The notes beneath the pieces are model-generated. The model did no database searches, was not told the DNA's origin, and saw nothing but the letters and a program-made list of their open reading frames with translations. The position numbers and the translations under genes are program-made. A stretch of DNA of 64,000 nucleotides from Sphingomicrobium aestuariivivum. Its GTDB lineage: Bacteria > Pseudomonadota > Alphaproteobacteria > Sphingomonadales > Sphingomonadaceae. Every line of letters starts with the position of its first letter. The stretch's first letter is position 1. The stretch spans positions 1,870,501 through 1,934,500 of the forward strand of contig NZ_CP102629.1 of assembly GCF_024721585.1 (NCBI RefSeq). Reading direction: 5' to 3'. Positions 8,260-17,996 of the stretch are shown piece by piece.

Positions 8260-9227
8260 CAGTTGCCCGCCGTTTCGGGCGTCATGTCCTGCCCCGGCTC
8301 CTCCAGCCCCTTGGGATCGGGATGGATGAGGATGTCGACGCCGGGGAATTCCTTTTTGATGCGGCGTTCCACGTCGTCCATCACGTCATGCGCCTCGGCC
8401 ACCGTCATGCGCGGGTCGAGCCAGATGTGGAATTGCGCGAAATCATGGCCTCCGCTCGTGCGGGTGCGAAGCTCGTGAATGCCATGCAGTTCGGGATGGG
8501 CGTTGATCATGGCGATGAAGCGGTCGCGTTTCTCGTCGTCCCACTCGCGGTCCATCAGCTGGTCGACGGCATGGCTTGCCCCCGCCCAGGCCCCGCGCAG
8601 CAGCCACAGCGCGATGAGGATGCCGAAAATGGGGTCGGCGAGCGGGAAGTTTCCGAGCTGGTCCAGCGCCAGCGCGGCAATCACCGCAGCGTTGAGCAGG
8701 AGGTCCGACTGGTAGTGGACATGGTCGGTGGCGATGGCCACCGAACCGGTCTTCCTGATCACCATGCGCTGGTAGGCGAGCAGCGCGAGGGTGACGAGGA
8801 TCGCCACCGCCGACACACCGACGCCCAGTTCGAGTTCGTGCGTGCGCTCGCCCGAGCCGAAACGCGCGATGGCACGCCACGCGATACCAATGGCGCTGAC
8901 CGAGATGAGGATGACCTGGAAGAGCGCGGCGATGGCCTCCGCCTTGCCATGGCCGAAGCGATGTTCCTCGTCGGCGGGCATGGCGGCGTAGCGCACGCCG
9001 AAGAAGGTGACGAGGCTGGCGATGAGGTCGAGGCTGGTGTCGGCAAGACTGCCGAGCATGGCGACGCTGTCCGTCGACCAGCTGGCCCAGACCTTGATGC
9101 CGACAAGGAAGAGCGCGACCGAGACCGAGAAGATCGCGGCCTTGGAGGTCAGGCTGGCGCGCTCGCCGTGATGGTCATGGGCATGGCCGTGCCCGTGCCC
9201 GTGGCTATGTCCGTGCAATCCGCTCAT
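8259..9227 (-). CDS. Cation diffusion facilitator, FieF-like
   Basis: Inner-membrane exporter of divalent metal ions (Zn2+/Fe2+ in FieF) driven by protons. From the ATG at 9227 it is 322 residues. A histidine-rich N-terminus (nine His within residues 5-20), six predicted helices, a DTSLD site in TM2 and DHVHYQSD in TM5 correspond to the tetrahedral metal site of FieF. The C-terminal cytoplasmic domain carries further His/Asp (HDFAQFHIWLDP). The start overlaps the pdxH stop as ATGA. The longer open frame upstream is pdxH read in another frame. The His-rich leader may chelate metal; the exact metal is not known. Confidence 0.92.
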   Translation of the reverse strand: MSGLHGHSHGHGHGHAHDHHGERASLTSKAAIFSVSVALFLVGIKVWASWSTDSVAMLGSLADTSLDLIASLVTFFGVRYAAMPADEEHRFGHGKAEAIAALFQVILISVSAIGIAWRAIARFGSGERTHELELGVGVSAVAILVTLALLAYQRMVIRKTGSVAIATDHVHYQSDLLLNAAVIAALALDQLGNFPLADPIFGILIALWLLRGAWAGASHAVDQLMDREWDDEKRDRFIAMINAHPELHGIHELRTRTSGGHDFAQFHIWLDPRMTVAEAHDVMDDVERRIKKEFPGVDILIHPDPKGLEEPGQDMTPETAGN

Positions 9228-9802
9228 GGATAGAGAAGTCCCTCGCGCCAGCCCTCGCCGGTCCGGGTGAAAAGGATACGGTGGTGCATGCGTTCCGGCG
9301 TGCCTTCCCAGAATTCGATGCTGTCGGGGACGAGTCGATAGCCGCCCCAATGCGCCGGCCGCGGCAGGTCGCCTTCGGGATATTCCTCCTCGAGCGCGGC
9401 GATGCGACCCAGGAAAACCTCGCGCGAGGGCAGCGGGCGGCTCTGGTCGGAGGCGGTGGCGGCGAGCTGCTTGTCGCGCCCGCGGCTGTCGAAATAGGCA
9501 TCGGCGGTGGCCTCGTCGACATGTTCGACCCGCCCCGTGATGCGCACCTGCCGATAGGTCGATTTCCAGTGGAAGGCGAGCGCGGCATGGGCGTTGGCGG
9601 CAAGCTCCGCGCCCTTGCGGCTCTGCTTGTTGGTATAAAAGGTGAAGCCGTCCGGCCCGTGGTCCTTCAGGAGCACGATGCGCACCGAGGGCAGCCCGTC
9701 GGGGGTCGCGGTGGCCAGCGCCATGGCGTTGGGATCGGAGGGTTCGCGGGCGCACGCCTCGGCAAACCAGTCGTCGAACAATTGGAACGGATCCATATCC
9801 AT
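9224..9802 (-). CDS. pdxH: Pyridoxamine 5'-phosphate oxidase
   Basis: FMN enzyme that makes pyridoxal 5'-phosphate from the pyridoxamine or pyridoxine phosphates; cytoplasmic, last step of B6 synthesis and salvage. At 192 residues it fits small alphaproteobacterial PdxH. Visible family motifs are AMALATATPDGLPSVRIVLLK, FTFYTNKQSRKGAELAAN and the C-terminal WGGYRLVPDSIEFWEG. First gene of a three-gene minus-strand operon with fieF and phzF, which are joined by overlapping stops and starts. A second ATG two codons in (9796) is an alternative start. Confidence 0.95.
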   Translation of the reverse strand: MDMDPFQLFDDWFAEACAREPSDPNAMALATATPDGLPSVRIVLLKDHGPDGFTFYTNKQSRKGAELAANAHAALAFHWKSTYRQVRITGRVEHVDEATADAYFDSRGRDKQLAATASDQSRPLPSREVFLGRIAALEEEYPEGDLPRPAHWGGYRLVPDSIEFWEGTPERMHHRILFTRTGEGWREGLLYP

Positions 9803-9871
9803 GGCGTAGGGGGCAGGGAGGAGCCTTGCAAGGCTGGCAATTTCGCGAAGGATGCGCTTTAGGACTGTTCT

Positions 9872-10834
9872 ATGGACCTATACCAGCAACTGGGCGTCTC
9901 GCGCAGCGCGAGCGAAGCCGACATCAAGAAAGCCTATCGCAGCCTTGCCAAGCAGCTGCACCCCGACCGCAACAAGGATAATCCGAAGGCGGCCGAGCGC
10001 TTCGGCAAGGTCACGCAGGCCTATGACATCCTGTCCGACAAGGACAAGCGCGCGCGCTACGACCGCGGCGAGATCGACGAGGAGGGCAATCCCAAGTCGC
10101 CCTTCGGCGCCGGTTTCGGCGGGGGCAGCCCCTTCGGCGGCGGCGGCGGCGGCCGCGCGCAGGGCTATCCCGGTGCCGGCGCGGGGCAGGCGGGCTTCGA
10201 GGAAGCCGATCTTTCCGACCTGTTCGAAGGCATTTTCGGTGGCGGGCGCCAGCGCCAGTCGCAGTCGCAGGGCGGCGGCGGCTTCGGCGGTTTCGGGCGG
10301 CGCGGACCGCCCCCCAAGGGTGCCGATGCCAACTATCGCCTCACCGTGCCCTTCATCGATGCAGCCACGCTCGAGCCGCAGCGGGTCAAGCTGGCGGGGG
10401 GCAAGACGCTCGACATGAAGCTGCCCAAGGGGGTCGAGGACGGCACCAGGATTCGCCTCGCCGGCCAGGGCGAGGAAGGCCCCGGCGGCAAGGGCGATGC
10501 GCTCGTCACCATCGCCATCGCCGGCCACAAATATTTCAAGCGCGACGGGGACGACATCCGCCTCGACCTGCCGATCACGCTCCCCGAAGCAGTGCTGGGG
10601 GCCAAGGTGAAGGTGCCGACCGTCACGGGCGCGGTCACGATGACCATCCCCAAGGGTACCAGCGGCGGCACCGTCATGCGCCTCAAGGGCAAGGGCTTTT
10701 CGAAGAAGGCGGGCGGCAATGGCGACCAGCTCGTCACGCTCGAGATCGACATCCCGAAGGGCGACAAGGCACTCGAGGACTTCGCCGCCGGCTGGACCCA
10801 CCCCGGCAACCCGCGCGAGGGAATGGGAGGGTAG
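9872..10834 (+). CDS. DnaJ C-terminal/J-domain co-chaperone, CbpA-like
   Basis: A 320-residue Hsp40 that stimulates DnaK. The J-domain is at residues 1-68 with HPD at 30-32. A long Gly/Phe-rich linker (about 75-150) follows, then the two C-terminal substrate-binding domains and dimer end. It has no CxxCxGxG zinc repeats, so it is a class II (CbpA) type rather than DnaJ proper. It opens a plus-strand run that continues with yihY, fabI and acylphosphatase. A GGGAGGG stretch at its 3' end serves as the ribosome site of yihY. Confidence 0.92.
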   Translation: MDLYQQLGVSRSASEADIKKAYRSLAKQLHPDRNKDNPKAAERFGKVTQAYDILSDKDKRARYDRGEIDEEGNPKSPFGAGFGGGSPFGGGGGGRAQGYPGAGAGQAGFEEADLSDLFEGIFGGGRQRQSQSQGGGGFGGFGRRGPPPKGADANYRLTVPFIDAATLEPQRVKLAGGKTLDMKLPKGVEDGTRIRLAGQGEEGPGGKGDALVTIAIAGHKYFKRDGDDIRLDLPITLPEAVLGAKVKVPTVTGAVTMTIPKGTSGGTVMRLKGKGFSKKAGGNGDQLVTLEIDIPKGDKALEDFAAGWTHPGNPREGMGG

Positions 10835-10838
10835 CTGA

Positions 10839-11870
10839 CTGACCCAGCGCTCGCCCCAGTCCCCCGAAGCGCGGCGCCGCCGGTTGGCAGCGCTCAAGGC
10901 CAAGTTCGGTGCCGACGCGATCCGCCGCCTGCGCGATAGCGACCGCCCGTGGGAGGTGACCAAGCGCGTCGCCATCGGTGTCTATTCGGACGGCTTCATC
11001 CACGCCGGCAACCTTGCCTATATCTCGATGCTGGCGATCTTCCCCTTCATCATCCTCGCCACCGCCGTCGCGGTGCTGCTGGGGGAAGGGGGGGCGAGCG
11101 AGAGCGCGATCCTCACCGTCCTCTCGCGCCTGCCGCCCAATGTCGCCGAAGCGCTCGCCGACCCGTTGTTCGAGGTGTCGGCGCGCGATCCCGGCCCACT
11201 CCTGTGGTTCGGCGCGCTGGTCGGCATGTGGACGACGGGCAGTTTCATCGAGACGATCCGCGACGTGCTGCGGCGCGCCTATGGCGTGCGCATGGTCGCG
11301 CCCTTCTGGGAATATCGCCTCGCCTCGATCGGGCTGATCGTCGGCGCGGTCATCCTCCTCATCATCGCCTTCGCCTCGAGCCTCACCCTGTCGAGCGTGC
11401 AGGAGATGATCGAACAATGGTTTCCCGTGACCAAGGACGGGGCGGGGCTGGTCACGCTCCTGCGCATCATTCCGGCGGTCACGCTCTACGGCACCATCTA
11501 CCTCGTCATCTGGGCGCTGACCCCGCTGCGCTATCGCAGCAAGAGCTGCCGCATCTGGCCCGGCGCGCTGGCGATCACCATGTGGTGGCTCGTCACCGTC
11601 GCGCTCCTGCCGCAGGCGGTCCAGCTGTTCGGCGGTTACGGCAAGACCTATGGCAGCCTTGCGGGCGCCATGGTCGCGCTCATCTTTTTCTACATCATCG
11701 GTTTCGGGGTGGTGATCGGGGCGGAACTCAACGCGGCCCTAGCGTCATCGGGCGACAAGGCGCTAAAGGGCGAGCATTATCATGGCCCCCATGTCGACGA
11801 ACTCGAGGTCGAGGACCCGGGTGAAGACGAGGAGGTCGACGAGGACATCGAAGAAGAGGGATTGAGATGA
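10839..11870 (+). CDS. YihY/BrkB-family inner-membrane protein
   Basis: A roughly 343-residue integral membrane protein of the YihY/UPF0761 family with about six hydrophobic helices (e.g. FIHAGNLAYISMLAIFPF, LVGMWTTGSFIETIRDVLRRAYG) and a very acidic tail rich in Asp/Glu. Function unsettled. Start choice: no ATG or GTG is available. A TTG at 10884 has no ribosome site, while a CTG at 10839 sits 7 bases after GGAGGG and adds LTQRSPQSPEARRRR, a basic leader of the kind seen in relatives, so I prefer CTG. Its stop overlaps the fabI ATG (ATGA). Confidence 0.85.
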   Translation: MTQRSPQSPEARRRRLAALKAKFGADAIRRLRDSDRPWEVTKRVAIGVYSDGFIHAGNLAYISMLAIFPFIILATAVAVLLGEGGASESAILTVLSRLPPNVAEALADPLFEVSARDPGPLLWFGALVGMWTTGSFIETIRDVLRRAYGVRMVAPFWEYRLASIGLIVGAVILLIIAFASSLTLSSVQEMIEQWFPVTKDGAGLVTLLRIIPAVTLYGTIYLVIWALTPLRYRSKSCRIWPGALAITMWWLVTVALLPQAVQLFGGYGKTYGSLAGAMVALIFFYIIGFGVVIGAELNAALASSGDKALKGEHYHGPHVDELEVEDPGEDEEVDEDIEEEGLR

Positions 11871-12670
11871 CCGGATTGATGAAGGGCAAGCGCGGGCTGA
11901 TCATGGGGCTCGCCAACAACAAGAGCCTGGCGTGGGGCATCTCCAAGCAGCTCGCCGAGCAGGGCGCCGAGCTCGCCTTCACCTATCTCGGCGATGCCCT
12001 GAAAAAGCGCGTCGGTCCGCTCGCGGCCGAGCTGGGCAGCGACATCCTGATCGACTGCGACGTCAGTGACATGGACAATCTCGACCGCGCCTTCGAGGAA
12101 CTGAAAGGGCATTGGGACAGCCTCGACTTCGTTGTCCACGCCATCGGCTTTTCGGACAAGAACGAGCTGCGCGGCGGTTATGTCGACACCAGCCTCGAGA
12201 ACTTCCTCATGACGATGAACATCTCGGCCTACAGCCTCGTCGCGGTGGCCAAGCGGGCGCGCGAGATGATGTCGGACGGCGGCTCGATCGTGACGCTGAC
12301 CTATTATGGCGCCGAAAAGGTCATTCCCCATTACAACGTCATGGGCGTGGCCAAGGCGGCGCTCGAGACGAGCGTGCAATATCTTGCCTCCGATCTCGGT
12401 CCCGAGGGCATCCGCGTCAACGCCATCTCGGCGGGCCCGATCAAGACGCTGGCCGCCAGCGGCATCGGCGACTTCCGCTACATCATGCGCTGGAACGAGC
12501 TGAATTCGCCGCTCCGCCGCAACGTCACCATCGAGGATGTCGGCGGCGCCGGCCTCTATTTCTGCTCGGACCTGTCGTCGGGCGTGACGGGCGAGGTGCA
12601 CCATGTCGATGCGGGCTATCATGTCGTCGGCATGAAGGCCGAGGACGCGCCCGACATCGCGCTCGACTGA
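11867..12670 (+). CDS. fabI: Enoyl-[acyl-carrier-protein] reductase (NADH)
   Basis: Last reductive step of each fatty-acid elongation cycle; cytoplasmic, and the triclosan target in other bacteria. 267 residues. An SDR fold with the FabI-type nucleotide loop (GLANNKSLAWGISKQLAEQ) and the catalytic Tyr-x6-Lys in HYNVMGVAK, plus AISAGPIKTLAASGI. Translationally coupled to yihY by a 4-base ATGA overlap. A second enoyl reductase cannot be ruled out elsewhere in the genome. Confidence 0.97.
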   Translation: MTGLMKGKRGLIMGLANNKSLAWGISKQLAEQGAELAFTYLGDALKKRVGPLAAELGSDILIDCDVSDMDNLDRAFEELKGHWDSLDFVVHAIGFSDKNELRGGYVDTSLENFLMTMNISAYSLVAVAKRAREMMSDGGSIVTLTYYGAEKVIPHYNVMGVAKAALETSVQYLASDLGPEGIRVNAISAGPIKTLAASGIGDFRYIMRWNELNSPLRRNVTIEDVGGAGLYFCSDLSSGVTGEVHHVDAGYHVVGMKAEDAPDIALD

Positions 12671-12730
12671 CGGCCACCGTCAAAATTTGCTGCGATGCAA
12701 CAGCCGGGGAGGGCATGCGTTGTCCCCCCC

Positions 12731-13000
12731 ATGGTCGCACGGCATCTCCACATCACCGGCAAGGTCCAGGGGGTCTTCTTTCGCGATACGACGCGCAAGG
12801 AGGCCGAGGCGCGCGGCGTGACCGGCTGGGTGCGCAACTGCGAGGACGGCAGCGTCGAGGCCTATGTCGAGGGCAGCCGCATCGCGGTGGACGAGCTGAT
12901 CGACCGGCTCGCCGAAGGACCGCCCGCGGCGAAGGTCGCGGCGGTGGAGAGCGAAGAGGTCCTGCCGCAGGGCTGCGAGCGTTTCCTCATCAAGCGATGA
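12731..13000 (+). CDS. Acylphosphatase
   Basis: A small (89-residue) hydrolase of acylphosphates such as acetyl- or carbamoyl-phosphate. The core GKVQGVFFRDTTRKEAEA carries the phosphate-binding Arg, and GWVRNCEDGSVEAYVEG the catalytic Asn. I start it at the ATG at 12731, which gives the usual family length. An in-frame ATG at 12695 would add 12 residues (MQQPGRACVVPP) with no homology value. Neither start has a clear ribosome site. It follows fabI closely and precedes a DUF1232 gene by 10 bases. Confidence 0.93.
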   Translation: MVARHLHITGKVQGVFFRDTTRKEAEARGVTGWVRNCEDGSVEAYVEGSRIAVDELIDRLAEGPPAAKVAAVESEEVLPQGCERFLIKR

Positions 13001-13010
13001 CCACGCGCGC

Positions 13011-13364
13011 ATGAAGGACTGGGCGCGGCGGCTGAAGCGCGAGGCGCTGGTGCTGTGGGTCGCGGCGCGCCACCCGGGCGTGCCCTTCATCGCCAAGGCG
13101 GTGGCGGGGCTGGTCGCGGCCTATGCCTTTTCGCCGATCGACCTCATCCCGGATTTCATTCCCGTGCTCGGGCTGCTCGATGATCTCCTCATCGTGCCGC
13201 TCGGCGTGTGGCTGGCCCTGAAGCTCGTGCCCAAGGGACTGCGGGCGATCTTGCGCAGCGAGGCGGCGGCGCTCGCGGAAAAGCCGGTCAGACGCGCGGG
13301 GCTGGGGATCGTGATCCTGTTGTGGCTGGGCGCAATGCTGCTGGCGTGGCGCGCGCTGGCCTAG
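13011..13364 (+). CDS. DUF1232 (YkvA-family) membrane protein
   Basis: A 117-residue protein with the hallmark DUF1232 segment AAYAFSPIDLIPDFIPVLGLLDDLLIVPLGV, which forms a membrane hairpin, plus a C-terminal helix (LGIVILLWLGAMLLAW). Function unknown. It begins 10 bases after acylphosphatase. Its TAG stop lies in a CTAG palindrome that is also the stop of the convergent methyltransferase, so the two coding sequences overlap by 4 bases. Confidence 0.88.
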   Translation: MKDWARRLKREALVLWVAARHPGVPFIAKAVAGLVAAYAFSPIDLIPDFIPVLGLLDDLLIVPLGVWLALKLVPKGLRAILRSEAAALAEKPVRRAGLGIVILLWLGAMLLAWRALA

Positions 13365-14098
13365 GCCTTCTTGCGTCCGACCAGCGTTCCCTTCTCGCCG
13401 CCCTTCCACAGGTGGAAATCGATCTCGGGATGCGCCTTCTTCCAGCGCCGTGCGACGAGCCGCTCGCCGGGACGCGAGGCGTCGTCGAGGAACAGGGTAG
13501 CGCCGGGCGCGAGATGGCCGAATAGCCGCTCGGCGCCGCCGCGGGTCATCGGGTTGATGGTCCAGGGCGGCCCGTCGATGATCATCATGTCGACGCCGTC
13601 CTCGAGCGGGCCGGTGTCGTAGAAGAGGCCCGGCCATTCATCGTCGATGGGCTTCAGCGCGGCATGGCGGATGTCGGCATGAAGGCCATGCTCGTGAAGC
13701 CAGTCCTTCGTTTTCTCGACGAACTCGGCATGCTGGTCGAAGCTGAGGTGCGGCGGGCAGCCCGCCTTTTTCAGCGCGGCGGCGATGACGAGGCTCGAGG
13801 CACCGCATCCGAACTCGACCACATGTCGCGGGCGATGCTCGAGGATATGGTCGACGATGAGGTGGAGGAAGCCCGTGTCGGCCTTCCACGAGCCGAGGTT
13901 GGGCAGCGCGTCGCAGTCGAGTCCGAGGCGGTCGCACAGCCGCTCCTTCTCGGCCTTGGACCCGCCGCGCAGGCTCTTCAGCAGGAATGGCGCGGTAAAG
14001 GGCGCGAACAGCGCGAAGGCGACACGATCGGTCCAGCCGACATGCGCGTCGGCGGCATGGTCCTTGGGAAGGAAACCCGTCGTCTCGCGGCTGGTCAC
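13361..14098 (-). CDS. Class I SAM-dependent methyltransferase-like protein
   Basis: A 245-residue protein with a Rossmann-type SAM-binding motif ([22 protein letters not shown]) and an acidic strand-4 region ([24 protein letters not shown]) resembling O-methyltransferases of the Methyltransf_24 kind. Substrate unknown. Its GTG start (14098) overlaps the purA stop as GTGA, so it is co-translated with purA. Convergent 4-base overlap with the DUF1232 gene. The IDGPPW motif, in place of a clear D-x-x-x-x-Y metal site, makes the chemistry uncertain. Confidence 0.75.
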   Translation of the reverse strand: MTSRETTGFLPKDHAADAHVGWTDRVAFALFAPFTAPFLLKSLRGGSKAEKERLCDRLGLDCDALPNLGSWKADTGFLHLIVDHILEHRPRHVVEFGCGASSLVIAAALKKAGCPPHLSFDQHAEFVEKTKDWLHEHGLHADIRHAALKPIDDEWPGLFYDTGPLEDGVDMMIIDGPPWTINPMTRGGAERLFGHLAPGATLFLDDASRPGERLVARRWKKAHPEIDFHLWKGGEKGTLVGRKKA

Positions 14099-15384
14099 TG
14101 GCTGAACGGATCCGATACGAGGATGGTGTCGTCGCGCTCGGGGCTCGTGGACAAGAGCGTGACGGGGCAGCGCACCAGCTCCTCGATCCGGCGGACATAT
14201 TTGATCGCATTGGCGGGCATGTCGGCCCAGCTGCGCGCGCCGGCGCTGGTCTCGGACCAGCCGGGCATCTCCTCGTAGACCGGCTCGATCTTCTCGGTCA
14301 GCATCGCCGAGGCGGGGAGATAGTCATACTCCTTGCCGTCGATCCTGTAGCCGGTGCAGATCTTCACCGAGTCGAGGCCGTCGAGGACGTCGATCTTGGT
14401 GAGCGCGATGCCGTTGATGCCGGTGACCGCGACCGACTTGCGCACCAGCACCGCGTCGAACCAGCCGCAGCGGCGCTGGCGGCTGGTGACGGTGCCGAAT
14501 TCATGGCCGCGCTCGCCGAGGCGCTGGCCGATCTCGTCATGCAGTTCGGTCGGGAAGGGGCCCGAGCCGACGCGGGTGGTATAGGCCTTGGTGATGCCGA
14601 GCACGGTGCCCGCCGCATTGGGACCCATGCCCGAGCCCGCGCCGACCGTGCCTGACACGGTGTTGGAGGAGGTGACGAAGGGATAGGTGCCATGGTCGAC
14701 GTCGAGCATGGTGCCCTGCGCGCCTTCGAACAGGATGCGGCTGCCATCGCGGCGCGCTTCGTCGAGGTCGCGCCAGACCGGGCGCACGAAGGGGGTGACG
14801 AAACCGGCGATCTCGCGCAGCTGGGCGAGCAGCTCGTCGCGGTCGATCGGATCCTCGCCGAAACCCGCGCGCAGGTGATCGTGATGCGCGCACAGCCGCT
14901 CGAAGATGGGTGCGATATGGTCGAGTTCGGCAAGATCGCAGACGCGGATGGCGCGGCGGCCGACCTTGTCCTCGTATGCGGGGCCGATGCCACGACGCGT
15001 GGTGCCGATCTTGCCCTTCGACAGCGCATCCTCGCGCAAGGCATCGAGGTCGCGGTGGATCGGCAGGATCAGCGGCGTGTTCTCGGCGATCCAGAGATTG
15101 TCGGGGGTGATCTCGACGCCCTGCCCGCGGACCTTCTCGATCTCGCTCTTCAGGGCCCAGGGGTCGAGGACGACGCCGTTGCCGATGACGCTGGGCGTGC
15201 CGCGCACGATGCCCGAGGGCAGCAGCGAGAGCTTGTAGGTGGTGCCGCCGACGACGAGCGTATGGCCGGCATTATGGCCGCCCTGGAAACGAACGACGAG
15301 ATCGGCGCGGCTTGCCAGCCAGTCGACAATCTTGCCCTTGCCTTCATCGCCCCACTGGGCGCCGATGACGGTCACGTTGGCCAC
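14095..15384 (-). CDS. purA: Adenylosuccinate synthetase
   Basis: Joins IMP and aspartate with GTP to form adenylosuccinate, the first committed step to AMP. 429 residues, normal length. N-terminal [18 protein letters not shown] has the GTP-binding GDEGKGK loop; [18 protein letters not shown] and [21 protein letters not shown] are also diagnostic. The start is GTG at 15384 with GGGAGG 6 bases upstream; the frame is open far upstream but without coding signals. A methyltransferase gene is coupled to its stop. Confidence 0.97.
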   Translation of the reverse strand: MANVTVIGAQWGDEGKGKIVDWLASRADLVVRFQGGHNAGHTLVVGGTTYKLSLLPSGIVRGTPSVIGNGVVLDPWALKSEIEKVRGQGVEITPDNLWIAENTPLILPIHRDLDALREDALSKGKIGTTRRGIGPAYEDKVGRRAIRVCDLAELDHIAPIFERLCAHHDHLRAGFGEDPIDRDELLAQLREIAGFVTPFVRPVWRDLDEARRDGSRILFEGAQGTMLDVDHGTYPFVTSSNTVSGTVGAGSGMGPNAAGTVLGITKAYTTRVGSGPFPTELHDEIGQRLGERGHEFGTVTSRQRRCGWFDAVLVRKSVAVTGINGIALTKIDVLDGLDSVKICTGYRIDGKEYDYLPASAMLTEKIEPVYEEMPGWSETSAGARSWADMPANAIKYVRRIEELVRCPVTLLSTSPERDDTILVSDPFSQ

Positions 15385-15516
15385 GAAAAGCCTCCCGATA
15401 ATTGGTTCGACGTTGCCTAGGAAAGCAGGGGGCCCACGTCCAGCGGCGATTTGCCTATCGTGGACGGAACGCGGCGGGTGGTTCGGCCCTTCTTTGAGCG
15501 CGAAGGAGATTTTTCG

Positions 15517-16332
15517 ATGAGCGACCAGCCGCACCTTACCCTGAACGATGATCGCGAGATGCCGCAGCTCGGCTTCGGTACCTGGCAGGTCGAGGAGGAG
15601 GATGCGGCCGGCGTGGTGAAGACCGCGCTCGATGTCGGCTACCGGCTCGTCGACACGGCGGCGATTTACGAGAATGAGCGCGGGGTCGGCAAGGGGCTCG
15701 AAGGGCGCGAGGACATCTGGCTGACGACCAAGATCTGGAATGACGACCAGGGCTATGCGGAAGCGAAGACCGCCTTCGGCCATTCGCTGAACCGGCTCGG
15801 GCGCGAGGATGTCGACCTCCTGCTGATCCACTGGTCCTGCCCGCAAAAGGACAGGTTCGTCGACACGTGGAAGGCGATGATCGAACTCCGTGAGGAAGGG
15901 CGGGCAAAGTCGATCGGCGTGTCCAATTTTCGCCGCGAGGACCTCGCGCGGATCATCGAGGAGACGGGGTTCGCGCCCGCCGTGAACCAGATCGAGCTGC
16001 ACCCCAGCTTCCAGCAGCGCGAGTTGCGCGCCTTGCACGACGAGCTTGGGATCAGGACGCAGAGCTGGTCGCCGCTCGGGCAGGGCAAGGGTATGGATGC
16101 GGACGTGGTGGGCAGGATCGCCGAGGAGACGGGACAGTCACCCGCCGCGGTGATCATCCGCTGGCACCTGCAGTCGGGCCTCCTCGTCATCCCCAAGGCC
16201 TCGAGCCGCGCGCATATGGCGGACAATCTCTCGGCGCTCGATTTCACCCTGTCGGACGCGCAGATGGCGGCGATCGACGGGCTCGACCGGGCAGACGGCC
16301 GGATCGGTCCCGACCCGGCCGACTACTGCTAA
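15517..16332 (+). CDS. Aldo/keto reductase
   Basis: An NADPH-dependent oxidoreductase of the AKR superfamily, close to the 2,5-diketo-gluconate reductase group (AKR5). From the ATG at 15517 (AAGGAG upstream) it has 271 residues. The catalytic tetrad is visible: Asp in [10 protein letters not shown], Tyr in the same motif, Lys in WLTTKIWN and the active-site His in LLLIHWSCP. The C-terminal [14 protein letters not shown] is the phosphate-binding motif for NADPH. The substrate is not predictable. Its stop overlaps the convergent serA stop by 4 bases. Confidence 0.92.
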   Translation: MSDQPHLTLNDDREMPQLGFGTWQVEEEDAAGVVKTALDVGYRLVDTAAIYENERGVGKGLEGREDIWLTTKIWNDDQGYAEAKTAFGHSLNRLGREDVDLLLIHWSCPQKDRFVDTWKAMIELREEGRAKSIGVSNFRREDLARIIEETGFAPAVNQIELHPSFQQRELRALHDELGIRTQSWSPLGQGKGMDADVVGRIAEETGQSPAAVIIRWHLQSGLLVIPKASSRAHMADNLSALDFTLSDAQMAAIDGLDRADGRIGPDPADYC

Positions 16333-17915
16333 TCGAAGCGGAGCGGCACCACGCGCTTCACGTCGGGGATCGCGCGCAGCGCCTCGAGCAGCTGGTCGGT
16401 TGGCTGCGAATCGATGGCGACGAGCGCCAGCGCCTCGCCGCCGATGTCGCGGCGCCCGAGGGCGAAGGTGGCGATATTCACCCCCGCATCGCCGAGCGTC
16501 GAGCCCAGCGCGCCGATGAAGCCCGGCTGGTCGGCGTTGACGATATAGAGCATCGGGCCGGTGAGTTCGGCTTCGACATCGACCCCGAACATGTCGACGA
16601 GACGCGGATTGGCATTGCCGAACAGCGTGCCCGCAACCGAGCATTTCGAGCCGTCGGGGAGGGTCGCCTTGACCCGCACCAGCGTGTGATAATCGCCCTC
16701 GTGGCTGTGTCGCACCTCGGAGACGTCGAGACCGCGATCCTTGGCCAGCACGGGCGCGTTGACCATGTTCACGCTGTCCGAATAGCTGCCCATGAGCCCC
16801 GCCAGCACGGCTCCCGAAATCGGCGTGATGCTGAGCTCGGCGGCCGCGCCCTCGACCTCGACCGAGATGGCACAGACATCCTCGCCCAGCACTTGGCCGA
16901 CGAGGCGCCCGAGGTTGGTGGCGAGGCCCATGTAGGGCTTCACGCGCGGCGCTTCCTCGGCGCTGATGGAGGGCGAGTTCAAGGCATTGGTCACGCCCCC
17001 CAATAGCAGATAATCGCTCATCTGTTCGGCGACCTGGATGGCGACATTGACCTGCGCCTCGGTGGTCGAGGCGCCGAGGTGCGGGGTGGCGACGAAGCCC
17101 GGCGTACCGAACAGCGGGCTGTCCTTGGCGGGCTCTTCCTTGAACACGTCGAGCGCGGCGCCGGCGATATGGCCGCTCTCGAGGAGGTCCTTCAGCGCCT
17201 CCTCGTCGATCAGGCCGCCGCGCGCGCAATTGACGATGCGCACGCCCTTCTTGGTCTGCTCGAGCCGCTCGCGCGACAGGATGTTGCGCGTCTCGTCGGT
17301 GAGCGGGGTGTGCAGCGTGATGAAATCGGCGCGGCGCAAGAGCTCGTCGAGCTCCACCTTCTCGATGCCGAGGTCGACCGCGCGCTCGGGGGAGAGGAAG
17401 GGGTCGAAGGCGACGACCTTCATCTTGAGGCCCTGCGCGCGGGACGCGACGATCGAGCCGATATTGCCCGCGCCGATGAGGCCCAGCGTCTTGCCGGTCA
17501 GCTCGACCCCCATGAAGCGCGATTTCTCCCACTTGCCCGCCTGCGTCGAGGCATCGGCCTCGGGCAGCTGGCGGGCGAGCGCGAACATCAGCGCGACGGC
17601 ATGTTCGGCGGTGGTGATCGAATTGCCGAAGGGGGTGTTCATGACGACGATGCCGCGGCTGGTGGCGGCGGGGATGTCGATATTGTCGACGCCGATGCCG
17701 GCGCGGCCGATGACCTTCAGCTTGTCCGCGTGGGCGAGAATGTCGGCATTGGGCTTGGTCGCCGAACGCACGGCGAGCCCGTCATAATCGCCGATGATGG
17801 CTTTCAACTCTTCGGGGTTGAGGCCCGGTTTCTCGTCCACCTCGATGCCGCGCTCGCGGAAGATCTCGGCGGCGCGGGGGTCCATCTTGTCGGCGATGAG
17901 GACTTTGACGGTCAT
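16329..17915 (-). CDS. serA: D-3-phosphoglycerate dehydrogenase
   Basis: First step of serine synthesis, oxidising 3-phosphoglycerate with NAD+. 528 residues, the long form with the intervening domain and a C-terminal ACT domain (YIVNADQPGFIGALGSTLGDAGVNIATFALGRR) that usually binds serine. NAD motif GLIGAGNIGSIVA. The dehydrogenase signature NCARGGLIDEEAL and a catalytic His region (FVATPHLGASTTEAQVNVA) are present. The ATG at 17915 has AGGA upstream; seven extra codons are open further up. It lies 81 bases after serC on the same strand, so serC-serA is a likely operon. No separate terminator is seen between them. Confidence 0.96.
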   Translation of the reverse strand: MTVKVLIADKMDPRAAEIFRERGIEVDEKPGLNPEELKAIIGDYDGLAVRSATKPNADILAHADKLKVIGRAGIGVDNIDIPAATSRGIVVMNTPFGNSITTAEHAVALMFALARQLPEADASTQAGKWEKSRFMGVELTGKTLGLIGAGNIGSIVASRAQGLKMKVVAFDPFLSPERAVDLGIEKVELDELLRRADFITLHTPLTDETRNILSRERLEQTKKGVRIVNCARGGLIDEEALKDLLESGHIAGAALDVFKEEPAKDSPLFGTPGFVATPHLGASTTEAQVNVAIQVAEQMSDYLLLGGVTNALNSPSISAEEAPRVKPYMGLATNLGRLVGQVLGEDVCAISVEVEGAAAELSITPISGAVLAGLMGSYSDSVNMVNAPVLAKDRGLDVSEVRHSHEGDYHTLVRVKATLPDGSKCSVAGTLFGNANPRLVDMFGVDVEAELTGPMLYIVNADQPGFIGALGSTLGDAGVNIATFALGRRDIGGEALALVAIDSQPTDQLLEALRAIPDVKRVVPLRFD

Positions 17916-17996
17916 GGATGATCCTTTGGAATTCACTGTCCCGCCATCAGCGGGGAAAGGGGCAGGGGGTTGCGCGGATGCTGCGGGGCGCAGCGA

